A program made the position numbers and the translations under genes. The notes under the pieces were generated by a model. The model had not been told where the DNA came from, searched no databases, and worked only from the letters and a program-made list of their open reading frames with translations. Positions 40,196-48,612 of a stretch of 64,000 nt of DNA are shown piece after piece (positions within the stretch are counted from its first letter, which is position 1; the number at the start of each line of letters is the position of its first letter). The stretch covers positions 186,001 through 250,000 of the forward strand of contig NZ_JADPKY010000094.1 of assembly GCF_023074185.1 (NCBI RefSeq), read 5' to 3'. This DNA is from Bradyrhizobium sp. 132 (lineage in GTDB: Bacteria; Pseudomonadota; Alphaproteobacteria; Rhizobiales; Xanthobacteraceae).

Positions 40196-40780
40196 ATGAC
40201 CAATGTTTCCTCGACTGCCGACGACATCCTCGCCTGCGCGCGCACCTTGATCATCGCGGGCGGCTATAACGGCTTCAGCTACGCCGACGTGGCCGATGTT
40301 GTCGGCATCCGCAAGCCGAGCATCCACCACCATTTCGCCAGCAAGGTCGATCTGGTCCGCACCCTCGTGTCGCGCTACCGCGCCGAAGCCGAGGCGGGAC
40401 TGTCGGCGCTCGAGCGCAATGTCCCTGATCCGCGCGATCAGCTCAAAAACTATGTCGCGTATTGGGAAGCGTGCATCAATGATGCGACGGCGCCGTTCTG
40501 CGTGTGCGCGCTGCTTGCCAGCGAGCTTCCGATCTTGCCGGAGGGAGTCGCGCTCGAAGTCCGTGCGCACTTCCGTTCGCTGGCTTCGTGGCTGACATCG
40601 GTGATGGAGCGCGGCAAGCGGAAGGGGCGGTTCAAACTCTCCGGCACAGCCAAGGTCGAGGCTGAAGGCTTCATGGCGACCATTCACGGCGCGATGCTGT
40701 CGGCGCGCGCCTATGGCGATCCAAAAATGTTCGGTGTGATCACCACCCCGCTGCTGGATCGGCTGTCCACCAGACATTGA
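40196..40780 (+). CDS. TetR/AcrR-family transcriptional repressor
   Basis: 194 residues. The N-terminal helix-turn-helix is ILACARTLIIAGGYNGFSYADVADVVGIRKPSIHHHFASKVDLV. The C-terminal ligand-binding part (ATAPFCVCALLASELPILPEGVALEVRAHF) resembles the group with a TetR_C domain that often senses aldehydes, fatty acids or aromatic compounds. Two CTACCAACT-type sites, before this gene and before the DUF308-like gene at 40879, suggest it represses both itself and that gene. Confidence 0.93.
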   Translation: MTNVSSTADDILACARTLIIAGGYNGFSYADVADVVGIRKPSIHHHFASKVDLVRTLVSRYRAEAEAGLSALERNVPDPRDQLKNYVAYWEACINDATAPFCVCALLASELPILPEGVALEVRAHFRSLASWLTSVMERGKRKGRFKLSGTAKVEAEGFMATIHGAMLSARAYGDPKMFGVITTPLLDRLSTRH

Positions 40781-40849
40781 GAGACATCGGCGAGACGACC
40801 ACGACACCCGGTAGCCAAGCCGGGCGAGGCGCCTTGCTATCGGCGAAGA

Positions 40850-40866
40850 CTACCAACTAGTAGGTA
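40850..40866. promoter_or_regulatory. Candidate TetR operator, site 2
   Basis: CTACCAACTAGTAGGTA. The inner ACTAGT is self-complementary and TACC/GGTA form the outer arms. It sits 12 bases upstream of the DUF308-like start, where a bound repressor would block initiation, and matches site 1 in the first nine bases. Confidence 0.65.
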
Positions 40867-40878
40867 AAGGAGGGTGGA

Positions 40879-41469
40879 ATGGCGTATCATCAATTGGATC
40901 TCGTTCGTGCCGATCGCGAGCGATGGCTGAAGTTCTACTACTTCATCCGGGCGGCGTTCTCGGTCGCCTGGGTCGGAGCTTCGTTTGCCGTCGGGCCGTC
41001 ATCTCCGGTGATCGCGGGAGCCTTGCTCGTGCTCTACCCGGCATGGGACGCCGCGGCCAACTTGGTCGACGCGTTGCGCAGCGGCGGGCTCGCTCAAAAC
41101 CGCACGCAGGCTCTGAACGTCGTGGTCAGCCTGGCGACCACTGTCGCGATGCTTGTTGCCTTGCAGATGAGCATGAACCGGGTGCTCGGAGTGTTCGGGG
41201 CCTGGGCGATCCTGTCAGGACTGCTCCAGCTCGGGACGGCCATCCGCCGCTGGAGGAGTTTTGGCGCGCAATGGGCCATGGTGCTCAGCGGGGCCCAGTC
41301 GGCGCTCGCAGGCGGCTTCTTCATCTTTCAGGCCACGACGCCGATGTCTCCATCGATCGCGAATGTCGCGGGCTATGCTGCTGTCGGCGCGCTCTACTTC
41401 CTGGTCTCGGCGGTATGGCTGACCGTCAGCGAATGGCGCCATAGCGTCAAGAGGACACAGCAGCGATGA
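40879..41469 (+). CDS. DUF308-like multi-pass membrane protein
   Basis: 196 residues from ATG 40879 with AAAGGAGGG upstream. Six hydrophobic segments occur at about 24-38, 44-57, 80-98, 105-120, 135-152 and 160-181. The stretches YYFIRAAFSVAWVGASFAVG and ALLVLYPAWDAAANLVDALR have the rhythm of DUF308/HdeD-type proteins. The role is unknown. The palindrome immediately upstream makes it the likely target of the neighbouring TetR regulator. Confidence 0.75.
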   Translation: MAYHQLDLVRADRERWLKFYYFIRAAFSVAWVGASFAVGPSSPVIAGALLVLYPAWDAAANLVDALRSGGLAQNRTQALNVVVSLATTVAMLVALQMSMNRVLGVFGAWAILSGLLQLGTAIRRWRSFGAQWAMVLSGAQSALAGGFFIFQATTPMSPSIANVAGYAAVGALYFLVSAVWLTVSEWRHSVKRTQQR

Positions 41470-41670
41470 TGCGATGGCGGGATGATGACATCATGCTGAT
41501 GTTTTGCCCGACGAGTCAATTCGCGGCTTAGCATCGGAAGTTCTTGGAATCGCAAGTTGCTCGCATCGTAAGCCATTGATCCCGCAGGGGCCGTCTACTG
41601 TGCATGGGGTTGTTTTCCGCATTTTTGTTGAGGACAATGCCGCCAACAACAAGAGTCGGAGGAGAGCTTC

Positions 41671-42687
41671 ATGCGCACAATCGCAATCGCGCTGGCGGCG
41701 ACCATCGCAGCCGCGACCCCGGCCGCGGCCGACTATCTGGTCAAGGAAGTCGGCAGCTTTCACGTCGGCGGCCACACCGAAACGCTGAGCGGGCTTCCTT
41801 CCAAGGAGATTGTGTTCTCGCCAGGCGCTCCGCCGATCAAGGTCGATCCGAACGGCGAGTTCGAGGTCGAGCAGATGTACGTTCAATTCGTCAAGCAGGC
41901 AGCGCCGAAGTCGAAACTGCCGCTGCTGCTCTGGCACGGCGGCGGCCTTTCGGGTGTGACATGGGAGACCAAGCCCGACGGCAAGCCGGGCTGGCAGCAG
42001 TTCTTCCTCAATGCGGGCTACGACGTCTACGTCTCGGATGCGGTGGAGCGCGGCCGCGCCTCCTGGGCGCGCTATCCGGAGATCTTCAAGAGCGAGCCGT
42101 TCTTCCGGCCCAAGAAGGAAGCATGGGAGTTGTTCCGGATCGGGCCGAGCTACGAGGTCGGCGGCAAGCGCGAGGCATTCGAGGGCGAGCAATTCCCGAT
42201 CGAGGCGTTCGACCAGTTCGCCAAGCAGGGCATTCCGCGCTGGGCCACCAATGACGCCGCCACGCAAAAAGCCTACGATGCATTGGTGCAGAAGGTGTGC
42301 CCGTGCATCATCCTGGTTCACAGCCAAGGCGGCAATTTCGGCTTCACCGCCGCCCTCAATGCGCCGGACAAGGTGAAGGCGCTGATCACCGTCGAGCCGT
42401 CGGGGGCACCCGATCCGGCCAAGGCCGATGCTGCGAAACTCAAGGGCGTGCCGCATCTGATCGTATGGGGTGATTTCCTCGACAAGGTCCCGGTCTGGTC
42501 CAAGCTCGTGGTCAATCCGACCAAATGGGGCCAGGCGGTCGCGGCGGCGGGCGGCAAGGTCGATACGTTCGAGCTGCCCAAGATGGGGATCAAGGGCAAC
42601 ACCCACATGATGATGATGGACCGCAATTCGGACGACGTCGCCAGGCTGATCAACGATTGGATCGGGAAGCAGGGACTGGCGAACTAG
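41671..42687 (+). CDS. Secreted alpha/beta hydrolase (esterase)
   Basis: 338 residues from ATG 41671 with GGAGGAGAG upstream. The first 20 residues (MRTIAIALAATIAAATPAAA) form a Sec-type signal peptide. The nucleophile elbow is LVHSQGGNFG, with S in HSQGG. An oxyanion-hole-type HGGG occurs in LWHGGGLSG and a C-terminal His in GNTHMMMMD. It is probably a periplasmic esterase. It has similarity to esterases whose natural substrates are uncertain. Confidence 0.85.
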   Translation: MRTIAIALAATIAAATPAAADYLVKEVGSFHVGGHTETLSGLPSKEIVFSPGAPPIKVDPNGEFEVEQMYVQFVKQAAPKSKLPLLLWHGGGLSGVTWETKPDGKPGWQQFFLNAGYDVYVSDAVERGRASWARYPEIFKSEPFFRPKKEAWELFRIGPSYEVGGKREAFEGEQFPIEAFDQFAKQGIPRWATNDAATQKAYDALVQKVCPCIILVHSQGGNFGFTAALNAPDKVKALITVEPSGAPDPAKADAAKLKGVPHLIVWGDFLDKVPVWSKLVVNPTKWGQAVAAAGGKVDTFELPKMGIKGNTHMMMMDRNSDDVARLINDWIGKQGLAN

Positions 42688-42802
42688 GCGGAGCGTGAGC
42701 GCGGCCGGTCCCGAAAAAATTGCTCCGATGCCGTGGTGCCGGCTGTCGGCGCGAGCAGTTCCCATTCGTCTTCCAGGCAGTCAGACCTGACGGGAGACCA
42801 AA

Positions 42803-44023
42803 ATGAACTCTTCCTCGTATCGCTGGGTGGTCGTCGCCGCGGGCGGCTTGCTCGGCTGCGTCGCGATCGGCGGCATGTTTTCGCTGCCGGTGTTTTTGCA
42901 GCCGATTGCAAAGGACACCGGCTGGTCGGTGACCGGCATTTCCAGCGCGATGACGATCGGCTTTCTGGCGATGGCCTGTACCAGCATGGCCTGGGGCACG
43001 CTGAGCGACAGGTTCGGGCCGCGGCCGGTGGTGCTAACGGGCTCGGCGGTGCTGTCCGTCAGCCTGTTCGCGGCGAGCCACGTGACCTCGCTGCTGGCGT
43101 TTCAGTTCGTCTTTGGCCTTCTGGTCGGGGCCTCCTGTGCAGCGATCTTCGCGCCGATGATGGCGACCGTGACCGGCTGGTTCGACACCCATCGCAGCCT
43201 CGCGGTGTCGCTGGTGTCGGCCGGCATGGGCATGGCGCCGATGACGATGGCGCCGCTCGCGGCCTGGCTCGTCTCCGGCCATGACTGGCGCACCTCGATG
43301 CAGATCGTGGCGCTGGTGGTTGGCGCCATCATGATCCCGGTCTCGTTCCTGGTGCGCCCCCCGCCGGCGCTCGCGCACGCCGTGGCCGCGCCTGCGGGCG
43401 AGGGCGCCGCGCAAGGGGAAATGTCGCTGGCCGAGGCGCTGCGCTCGCCGCAATTCCTGATCCTGCTCGCGACCAACTTCTTCTGCTGCGCCACGCATTC
43501 CGGCCCGATCATCCACACCGTCTCCTATGCCGTGAGCTGCGGCATTCCGCTGATTGCGGCGGTGACGATCTACAGCGTCGAGGGCTTTGCCGGCATGGGC
43601 GGGCGCATCGCCTTCGGCCTGATGGGCGACCGTTTCGGTGCCAAGCGCGTGCTGGTCTCGGGTCTGCTGTTGCAGGCGTTCGGCGCACTCGCCTATGTCT
43701 TCGCGCATCAGCTCGCGACGTTCTACGCGGTCGGGGCCGTCTTCGGCTTCATCTATGCCGGCACCATGCCGCTCTACGCGGTGCTGATCCGCGAGAACTT
43801 TCCGCTCAAGATGATGGGTACGGTGATCGGCGGCACCGCGATGGCCGGCAGCCTCGGCATGGCCACGGGCCCGCTCGCGGGCGGCCTGATCTACGATGCG
43901 TTCTCGAGCTACGCCTGGCTCTACATCGCCTCCTGGGCGATGGGCCTCGGCGCCTTCCTGATGGCGATGAATTTCAGGCCGTTCGCGAAGCCTCAAGCGG
44001 AGGTGGCGCCGGCGGCGGCGTAA
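42803..44023 (+). CDS. MFS transporter (oxalate/formate or monocarboxylate-type)
   Basis: 406 residues with 12 predicted hydrophobic helices. Motif A-like LSDRFGPRPVVL follows helix 2 and a second copy, LMGDRFGAKRVLV, follows helix 8. The N-terminal RWVVVAAGGLLGCVAIGGMFSLPVFLQPI has the look of OFA-type and monocarboxylate-type carriers. The substrate is not deducible. It is alone on its strand between an esterase and a convergent NTF2-like gene, suggesting possible cooperation with the esterase, with a 115-base gap. Confidence 0.88.
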   Translation: MNSSSYRWVVVAAGGLLGCVAIGGMFSLPVFLQPIAKDTGWSVTGISSAMTIGFLAMACTSMAWGTLSDRFGPRPVVLTGSAVLSVSLFAASHVTSLLAFQFVFGLLVGASCAAIFAPMMATVTGWFDTHRSLAVSLVSAGMGMAPMTMAPLAAWLVSGHDWRTSMQIVALVVGAIMIPVSFLVRPPPALAHAVAAPAGEGAAQGEMSLAEALRSPQFLILLATNFFCCATHSGPIIHTVSYAVSCGIPLIAAVTIYSVEGFAGMGGRIAFGLMGDRFGAKRVLVSGLLLQAFGALAYVFAHQLATFYAVGAVFGFIYAGTMPLYAVLIRENFPLKMMGTVIGGTAMAGSLGMATGPLAGGLIYDAFSSYAWLYIASWAMGLGAFLMAMNFRPFAKPQAEVAPAAA

Positions 44024-44045
44024 GCAGGTTCATCGAGGCGCAGCG

Positions 44046-44432
44046 CTAGAGCTGCGCCTCGATCGCGCGCTTGTCGATGATGGACCACACTTGCCGTATC
44101 TTTCCGTCGCGAAATTGATAGAACACGTTTTCGCAAAAGGACAGGCGCCTGCCGTTCACGTCCAGCCCCAGAAACTTTCCAGCCGGCGTGCAATCGAACT
44201 TCAGCCGGGAGGCAATTTGGGGCGGATCGCAGACCAGCAGCTCGATGTCGAAATGCAGGTCCGCAATCTCGCGAAAATCGTGCTCCAGCATGGCACGATA
44301 GCCGGACAGTCCGAACGGTCGCGCATTGTGGGCGACGTCATCGTGAACGAACTGTCCGAGGGCGGGCCAATCCTGCCGATTCAGGCAGGCGATGTAGCTG
44401 CGATAGATGTCGGCGAGGTCGGACCTGGTCAT
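44046..44432 (-). CDS. SnoaL-type polyketide cyclase-like (ester cyclase) protein
   Basis: 128 residues from ATG 44432. The N-terminal helix DLADIYRSYIACLNRQDWPALGQFVHDDVAHN and the strands LHFDIELLVCDPPQIASRLKFDCTPAG and GRRLSFCENVFYQFRDGKIRQVWSIID follow the SnoaL/ester cyclase pattern in the NTF2 superfamily. It lies 57 bases from the MarR-GNAT gene in the same direction, possibly co-transcribed. The enzymatic role is uncertain. Confidence 0.82.
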   Translation of the reverse strand: MTRSDLADIYRSYIACLNRQDWPALGQFVHDDVAHNARPFGLSGYRAMLEHDFREIADLHFDIELLVCDPPQIASRLKFDCTPAGKFLGLDVNGRRLSFCENVFYQFRDGKIRQVWSIIDKRAIEAQL

Positions 44433-44489
44433 GGCGTTGCTCCTGCGGCTCCGGCCATAACGCGGCAACAGGGGAATCGGCGCCGGCGC

Positions 44490-45362
44490 TCACAGACGTT
44501 TTTCGAAGAACAGGTCCGGATAGGGGTCGTCATTGAAGCGCGGGATCTCGCTCCAGCCGCTTCGGCGGTAGAGCTGGCCGGCCTCCGCCAGGGCGCTGTT
44601 GGTGTCGAGCCGCAGCAGCTTGATGCCGAGCCCGCGCGCAGCATCCTCGGTCATTTCCATGAGGCGCCGGCCGAGCCGCAATCCGCGCGCTGCCGGTGCG
44701 ACCCACAGCCGCTTGATCTCGGCATAGCCGTGATCCGTGCCCTTGAGCCCGACGCAGCCGATCGGCAGCGTGTCCGAGATCGCGACGATGAACGTGCCGC
44801 GCGGGCGGCGCATATCCTTGGCGTCAGGATCGCGCGACAGCGAGACGTCAAAGCCCTGCTTGAAGCGGCGGCCGAGCTCGCCATAATATTCGCCGAGGCA
44901 ATAACGGGCCTGTTCGCTCCGTGGATCCATCTCGTCCAGCGTGACGCGCTCGCGCGTCAATGCGGAGGCAATCAAATCCATCGCCGCCAGCAGCGCCTCG
45001 CGTTGCGAGTGTTGGGCGAGGAAGCTCTCGGCCTGCGTATTCGACAGCGCCTCATAGGCCGCGAACTCGCGCCGGCCCGCACGTGTCAACGTTGCCACGC
45101 GGCGGCGCGCATCATCTTCATGCGCAATGGTCTCGACCAGCCCTTCGTCCTCGAGGCTGCGGAGCAGGCGGCTCATCAGGCCGGAATCGAGGCCGAGATA
45201 GTCGCGAATCTCGGCCACGTCCGACCGCCCGTGCCCGATCGCGTTGAGCACGCGCGCCGCCCCCAGTGGCCGCCCGCGTCCCAGGAATGACGTATCGAGC
45301 GCGCCGACAGCCGACGTGACGGCACGGTTGAAGCGGCGGACGCGGGAAACAGGGTCGAGCAT
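44490..45362 (-). CDS. MarR-type regulator fused to a GNAT acetyltransferase
   Basis: 290 residues. The N-terminal half is a MarR winged helix (LGAARVLNAIGHGRSDVAEIRDYLGLDSGLMSRLLRSLEDEGLVE), and the C-terminal half is a GNAT domain (KRLWVAPAARGLRLGRRLMEMTEDAARGLG with the acetyl-CoA loop RGLRLGRRL). Such fusions occur in many bacteria; acetylation may modulate the ligand or the protein itself. A CTGAC-N4-GTCAG palindrome six bases upstream of the start suggests autoregulation. Confidence 0.93.
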   Translation of the reverse strand: MLDPVSRVRRFNRAVTSAVGALDTSFLGRGRPLGAARVLNAIGHGRSDVAEIRDYLGLDSGLMSRLLRSLEDEGLVETIAHEDDARRRVATLTRAGRREFAAYEALSNTQAESFLAQHSQREALLAAMDLIASALTRERVTLDEMDPRSEQARYCLGEYYGELGRRFKQGFDVSLSRDPDAKDMRRPRGTFIVAISDTLPIGCVGLKGTDHGYAEIKRLWVAPAARGLRLGRRLMEMTEDAARGLGIKLLRLDTNSALAEAGQLYRRSGWSEIPRFNDDPYPDLFFEKRL

Positions 45363-45367
45363 GATGT

Positions 45368-45381
45368 CTGACTTTAGTCAG
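45368..45381. promoter_or_regulatory. Candidate MarR operator at the MarR-GNAT start
   Basis: CTGAC TTTA GTCAG, a perfect 5-bp inverted repeat with a 4-base spacer, directly upstream of the start codon. Fits self-repression. Confidence 0.5.
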
Positions 45382-45443
45382 GCATATTATCGAAGTCAAT
45401 CACTGCAGGCCCTCGCTTCAGCAGCCTCAGCAGCGGCCGCGCT

Positions 45444-45797
45444 TCAGTCCAGGCCCAGCGCCTTGCGGGACTTCCGCGTCAGTTTCGCCACGATCAGCGT
45501 GTGCGCCTGCGCCAGATAGGTTGTGAGCTCGGCGTCTGACAGTGCGCTGTTGCCGACGAGCTGCACCCATTTGGCGCGCGCCAGATACGGCGCCGGCCGC
45601 GCGAGGCCGTGCTCGATCAGCATGGCATAGGCCATGTTCGAGACCTTGAACATGTAGCCGCCGGAGCGCGCGGCAAAGCCGCCGCCGAGTGCGAACATCT
45701 TGCCGCCGACCTTGAACACGGAGGTGCCCTCCCACTGTACCACCTTGGTGACAGCGGGCAGGTGCAGGCAGCGGGTTTCGAAGGTTTTGGGAGTCAT
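45444..45797 (-). CDS. MmcQ/YjbR family protein
   Basis: 117 residues from ATG 45797; an in-frame ATG at 45821 is possible. The CyaY-like fold of MmcQ/YjbR proteins is recognised from FETRCLHLPAVTKVVQWEGTSVFKVGGKMFALG and KVSNMAYAMLIEHGLARPAPYLARAKWVQL. It may bind DNA, but the role is not clear. It is followed downstream, in the same direction, by the MarR-GNAT gene beyond a 80-base gap. Confidence 0.88.
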   Translation of the reverse strand: MTPKTFETRCLHLPAVTKVVQWEGTSVFKVGGKMFALGGGFAARSGGYMFKVSNMAYAMLIEHGLARPAPYLARAKWVQLVGNSALSDAELTTYLAQAHTLIVAKLTRKSRKALGLD

Positions 45798-46840
45798 CGC
45801 CCAAGCGATAGCACGGCGCACGCGGCTTGCAACGCCGCCTCGTCACGGAGATTAGCCTGATGGCGAGGTGAGGGCGCCGGGCTACAAGACTTTGTGTTGC
45901 CCGTCGGCAAAACACGCCATCCGTTGGTCGATGCCGGCCATCAAAAATATTCCACTTTACCGAAATTCGGAAACGACGTATGTGTCGCCTCACTCCGGCC
46001 CAAGGAAGAGGGGCGTATCGCGATCGTCACGAACGCGGGCCGGGCGGCGGCGGACGCTGGGCACACCGGCGCGAACGGCTTCGCAGGGCGGGCAACCGTG
46101 AGCGAAGGCGTCGCGCACACGACCGGTGCGCTCTCGCGTACGGCAAAACCGTGTCGTCCTGACGCCCGGGGTCTGTGCGTCAAGTCTTGCGGTGATGTGG
46201 CGGCCCGACCGGGTCCGCGCATCTGTGAGGCGACGGGGGCAATAGTGCATCGCTCCCCGGGGAGAGCACGGCATAAGCCGTAAAACCGCTGCGCAGGGAA
46301 GGCCGGTTGTTTGGCTTCACCTGTATGCCGCTGTGCAGCTTTTCGTAGCGCAACTTTCGCACAGTGGACCGTGGGTGCCAGCCGGCACCCGGTCTTCCCT
46401 GCGCCCTCTTTCATAAGAGGGCAAGGCGATGAAGCAAAGCAAAGCTCGGGCGAACATGCCGCGAGGATGCGAGCCCATGCCAGTCCTTCAACGATGGTCG
46501 TGCCCCAGACGCAGCGCAGCGCCTCTTCGCGGTGCGCTGGAGGCGGGGCCTGTGCAACAGCGATGGGCGTAGCTTCCTTGGCTCTGCGAAGCGTCACTGC
46601 GTGCCGCACCGCGTCCGGGACACGAGAGGGAGGAGCGTTGTCGCCACACTCCGTCATTGCGAGCGCAGCGAAGCCATCCAGGATCTCTCCGCGGCGACAG
46701 TCTGGATTGCTTCGCTGTGCTCGCGATGACAGGGATGATGCAGCTGCGCGCCTCTTTGTGAGTTGTGCCTGCGCTGCGGACCGTTACCATGCCTCCGCTG
46801 CCGTGGAACACGGGAGCCGACATTGTGACCGGGAGGCGAC
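45798..46840. repeat. Cluster of intergenic repeats, no supported gene
   Basis: About 1,040 bases without a supported gene. Segment 45890-46490 is a repeat unit whose minus strand gives open frames of up to 238 codons with strings like MKEGAGKTGCRLAPTV. The same strings recur across Bradyrhizobium-like genomes and are widely seen as spurious translations of a repeat. Segment 46498-46625 is a diverged copy of the GTCGTGCCCCGGACGC family. Segment 46647-46730 is a second copy of the CCGTCATTGCGAGC element found at 2507-2594. The last 100 bases lead into the TPP enzyme. Confidence 0.65.
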
Positions 46841-48496
46841 ATGAGTGGGCAGGAGCGTAAAGCAAAAGGATCGGACCTGTTTGTCGCCGCGCTGGAGAAC
46901 GAAGGCGTCGACCGCATCTTCGGCGTGCCCGGCGAAGAAAATCTCGATGTGGTCGAATCGCTCCGTACCTCCAGGATCGAGCTGATCCTGACCCGCCATG
47001 AACAGGCCGCGGCCTTCATGGCCGCGACGTACGGGCGGCTGACCGGCAAGCCCGGTGTTTGTCTTTCGACGCTCGGTCCGGGCGCGCTCAATCTGTCGAC
47101 GGGCGCGGCGTATGCGCATCTTGGTGCGATGCCGATGATTTTGATCACAGGCCAGAAGCCGATCATGAGCAGCCGGCAGGCGCGTTTCCAGATCGTCGAC
47201 GTGGTTGCCTCCATGAAGCCGTTGACGAAGCTGTCGCGGCAGATCATCAGCGCCTCCAGCATCCCGACTGTGGTGCGCGATGCGTTTCGCGTGGCGATGG
47301 AGGAGCGGCCGGGGCCGGTGCACCTCGAATTGCCCGAGGACATCGCGGGCGATGAAGTGCCTGATGTCCCGATGATCCCGGTTCATCCGATCGAGATCCC
47401 GGTCGCCCATCGCGCCGCGCTCGATCGCGCTGCCGAGATGATTTTGGCTGCGAAGCACCCGCTGGTGATGATGGGCGCTGCGACCAGCCGGCCGCGCGCG
47501 ACCCACGGCATCGCGACCTTCGTGCGGCGGACCGGCATTCCGTTCTTCACCACGCAAATGGGGAAGGGCACGGTGCCGGGCGGTACCAATCTCTACATGG
47601 GCACTGCCGCGCTGTCCGAACGCGACTACGTTCATGACGCGATCGACGCCGCCGATCTGATCGTCGCGATCGGCCACGACCCGATCGAGAAGCCGCCCTT
47701 CATCATGGGGCCCTCGGGCCCGAAGGTGATTCACGTCAGCTACACGCCGGCCAGCGTCGAGCAGGTGTATTTTCCGGATGCGGAAGTCGTCGGCGACGTC
47801 GGCCCGAGCCTGGAACTGCTCGCCGACCGGCTCGAAGGCAAGCTGCCGCAAGCCGCCGCGCTGCTGCCGCTGCGCGAAACGATTCTCGGCCGGATCGCCG
47901 ATCGCGCCACTGAAGCGCGCTGGCCGCCGACGCCGCAACGCATAGTGCACGACATCCGGCAGGTCATTCCGGAGAACGGTATCGTCGCGCTCGACAACGG
48001 CATGTACAAGATCTGGTTCGCGCGCAACTATCGCACCCGCGTCGCCAACACGCTGCTGCTCGACAATGCGTTGGCGACGATGGGCGCCGGCCTGCCGTCG
48101 GCGATGATGGCCGCGATGCTCTATCCCGACCGCCGCGTGCTCGCGGTCGCCGGCGACGGCGGCTTCATGATGAACAGTCAGGAGATGGAGACCGCCGTCC
48201 GGCTCAAGCTCAATCTGGTCGTGCTGGTGCTCGAGGACAACGCCTACGGCATGATCCGCTGGAAACAAGCCGTCGACCATTTTGCCGATTTCGGCATGAC
48301 CTTTGGCAATCCCGATTTCGTCCTGTACGCGCAGGCCTATGGGGCAAAGGGACATCGGATCGAGAGCATCGACAGTTTTGCTCCGACGCTGGATGCCGCC
48401 TTCAAGGAGGGCGGCGTGCATCTGGTCGTGATCCCGATCGATTATTCGGAGAATGTGCGGGTGCTCGTCGACGAGTTGCGGGCCCGGGAGAAGTAA
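46841..48496 (+). CDS. Thiamine-diphosphate enzyme, acetolactate synthase large-subunit family
   Basis: 551 residues. The three-domain TPP fold is complete. The catalytic Glu is in ILTRHEQAAAFMA (E54). The central domain starts near residue 195. The TPP-binding motif is AGDGGFMMN with the matching NAYG, in GDGGFMMNSQEMETAVR and LEDNAYGMIRW. The gene family also includes sulfoacetaldehyde and benzoylformate-like enzymes. RPGPVHLELPEDIA is typical of acetolactate synthases. No small regulatory subunit follows, so it may be a catabolic, AlsS-like acetolactate synthase or a related carboligase. It is alone in the strand between a repeat cluster and the ClC gene. Confidence 0.85.
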   Translation: MSGQERKAKGSDLFVAALENEGVDRIFGVPGEENLDVVESLRTSRIELILTRHEQAAAFMAATYGRLTGKPGVCLSTLGPGALNLSTGAAYAHLGAMPMILITGQKPIMSSRQARFQIVDVVASMKPLTKLSRQIISASSIPTVVRDAFRVAMEERPGPVHLELPEDIAGDEVPDVPMIPVHPIEIPVAHRAALDRAAEMILAAKHPLVMMGAATSRPRATHGIATFVRRTGIPFFTTQMGKGTVPGGTNLYMGTAALSERDYVHDAIDAADLIVAIGHDPIEKPPFIMGPSGPKVIHVSYTPASVEQVYFPDAEVVGDVGPSLELLADRLEGKLPQAAALLPLRETILGRIADRATEARWPPTPQRIVHDIRQVIPENGIVALDNGMYKIWFARNYRTRVANTLLLDNALATMGAGLPSAMMAAMLYPDRRVLAVAGDGGFMMNSQEMETAVRLKLNLVVLVLEDNAYGMIRWKQAVDHFADFGMTFGNPDFVLYAQAYGAKGHRIESIDSFAPTLDAAFKEGGVHLVVIPIDYSENVRVLVDELRAREK

Positions 48497-48544
48497 CGCC
48501 AAGCCGTCGAACGGCCCGGAGGATCATGGCAGCCATTCCTTGAT

Positions 48545-48565
48545 ATATATCGTGTTACGATATAT
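48545..48565. promoter_or_regulatory. Perfect inverted repeat upstream of the ClC gene
   Basis: Arms ATATATCG (48545-48552) and CGATATAT (48558-48565) around TGTTA. The repeat ends 47 bases before the ClC start ATG 48613 and is a good operator for a dimeric repressor, for example PadR-type. The cognate regulator is not in this window. Confidence 0.5.
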
Positions 48566-48612
48566 TGGCGGCACAAGAATCCCTCCCAAATCAAATCCTT
48601 CAAGAGCAATTC

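Noticed and set aside
45941..46657. 238-codon minus-strand frame in the repeat cluster
   Set aside because: Contains strings such as MKEGAGKTGCRLAPTV that recur widely as translations of a Bradyrhizobium repeat; no ribosome site.
46784..48502. 572-codon open frame on the - strand opposite the TPP enzyme
   Set aside because: The + strand carries the full TPP fold and GDG motif; the minus frame has low-complexity His, Arg and Asp content and no motifs.
48565..48612. TTG start for the ClC gene at 48565
   Set aside because: The codon lies at the end of the inverted repeat and the added 16 residues are not conserved-looking; ATG 48613 preferred.
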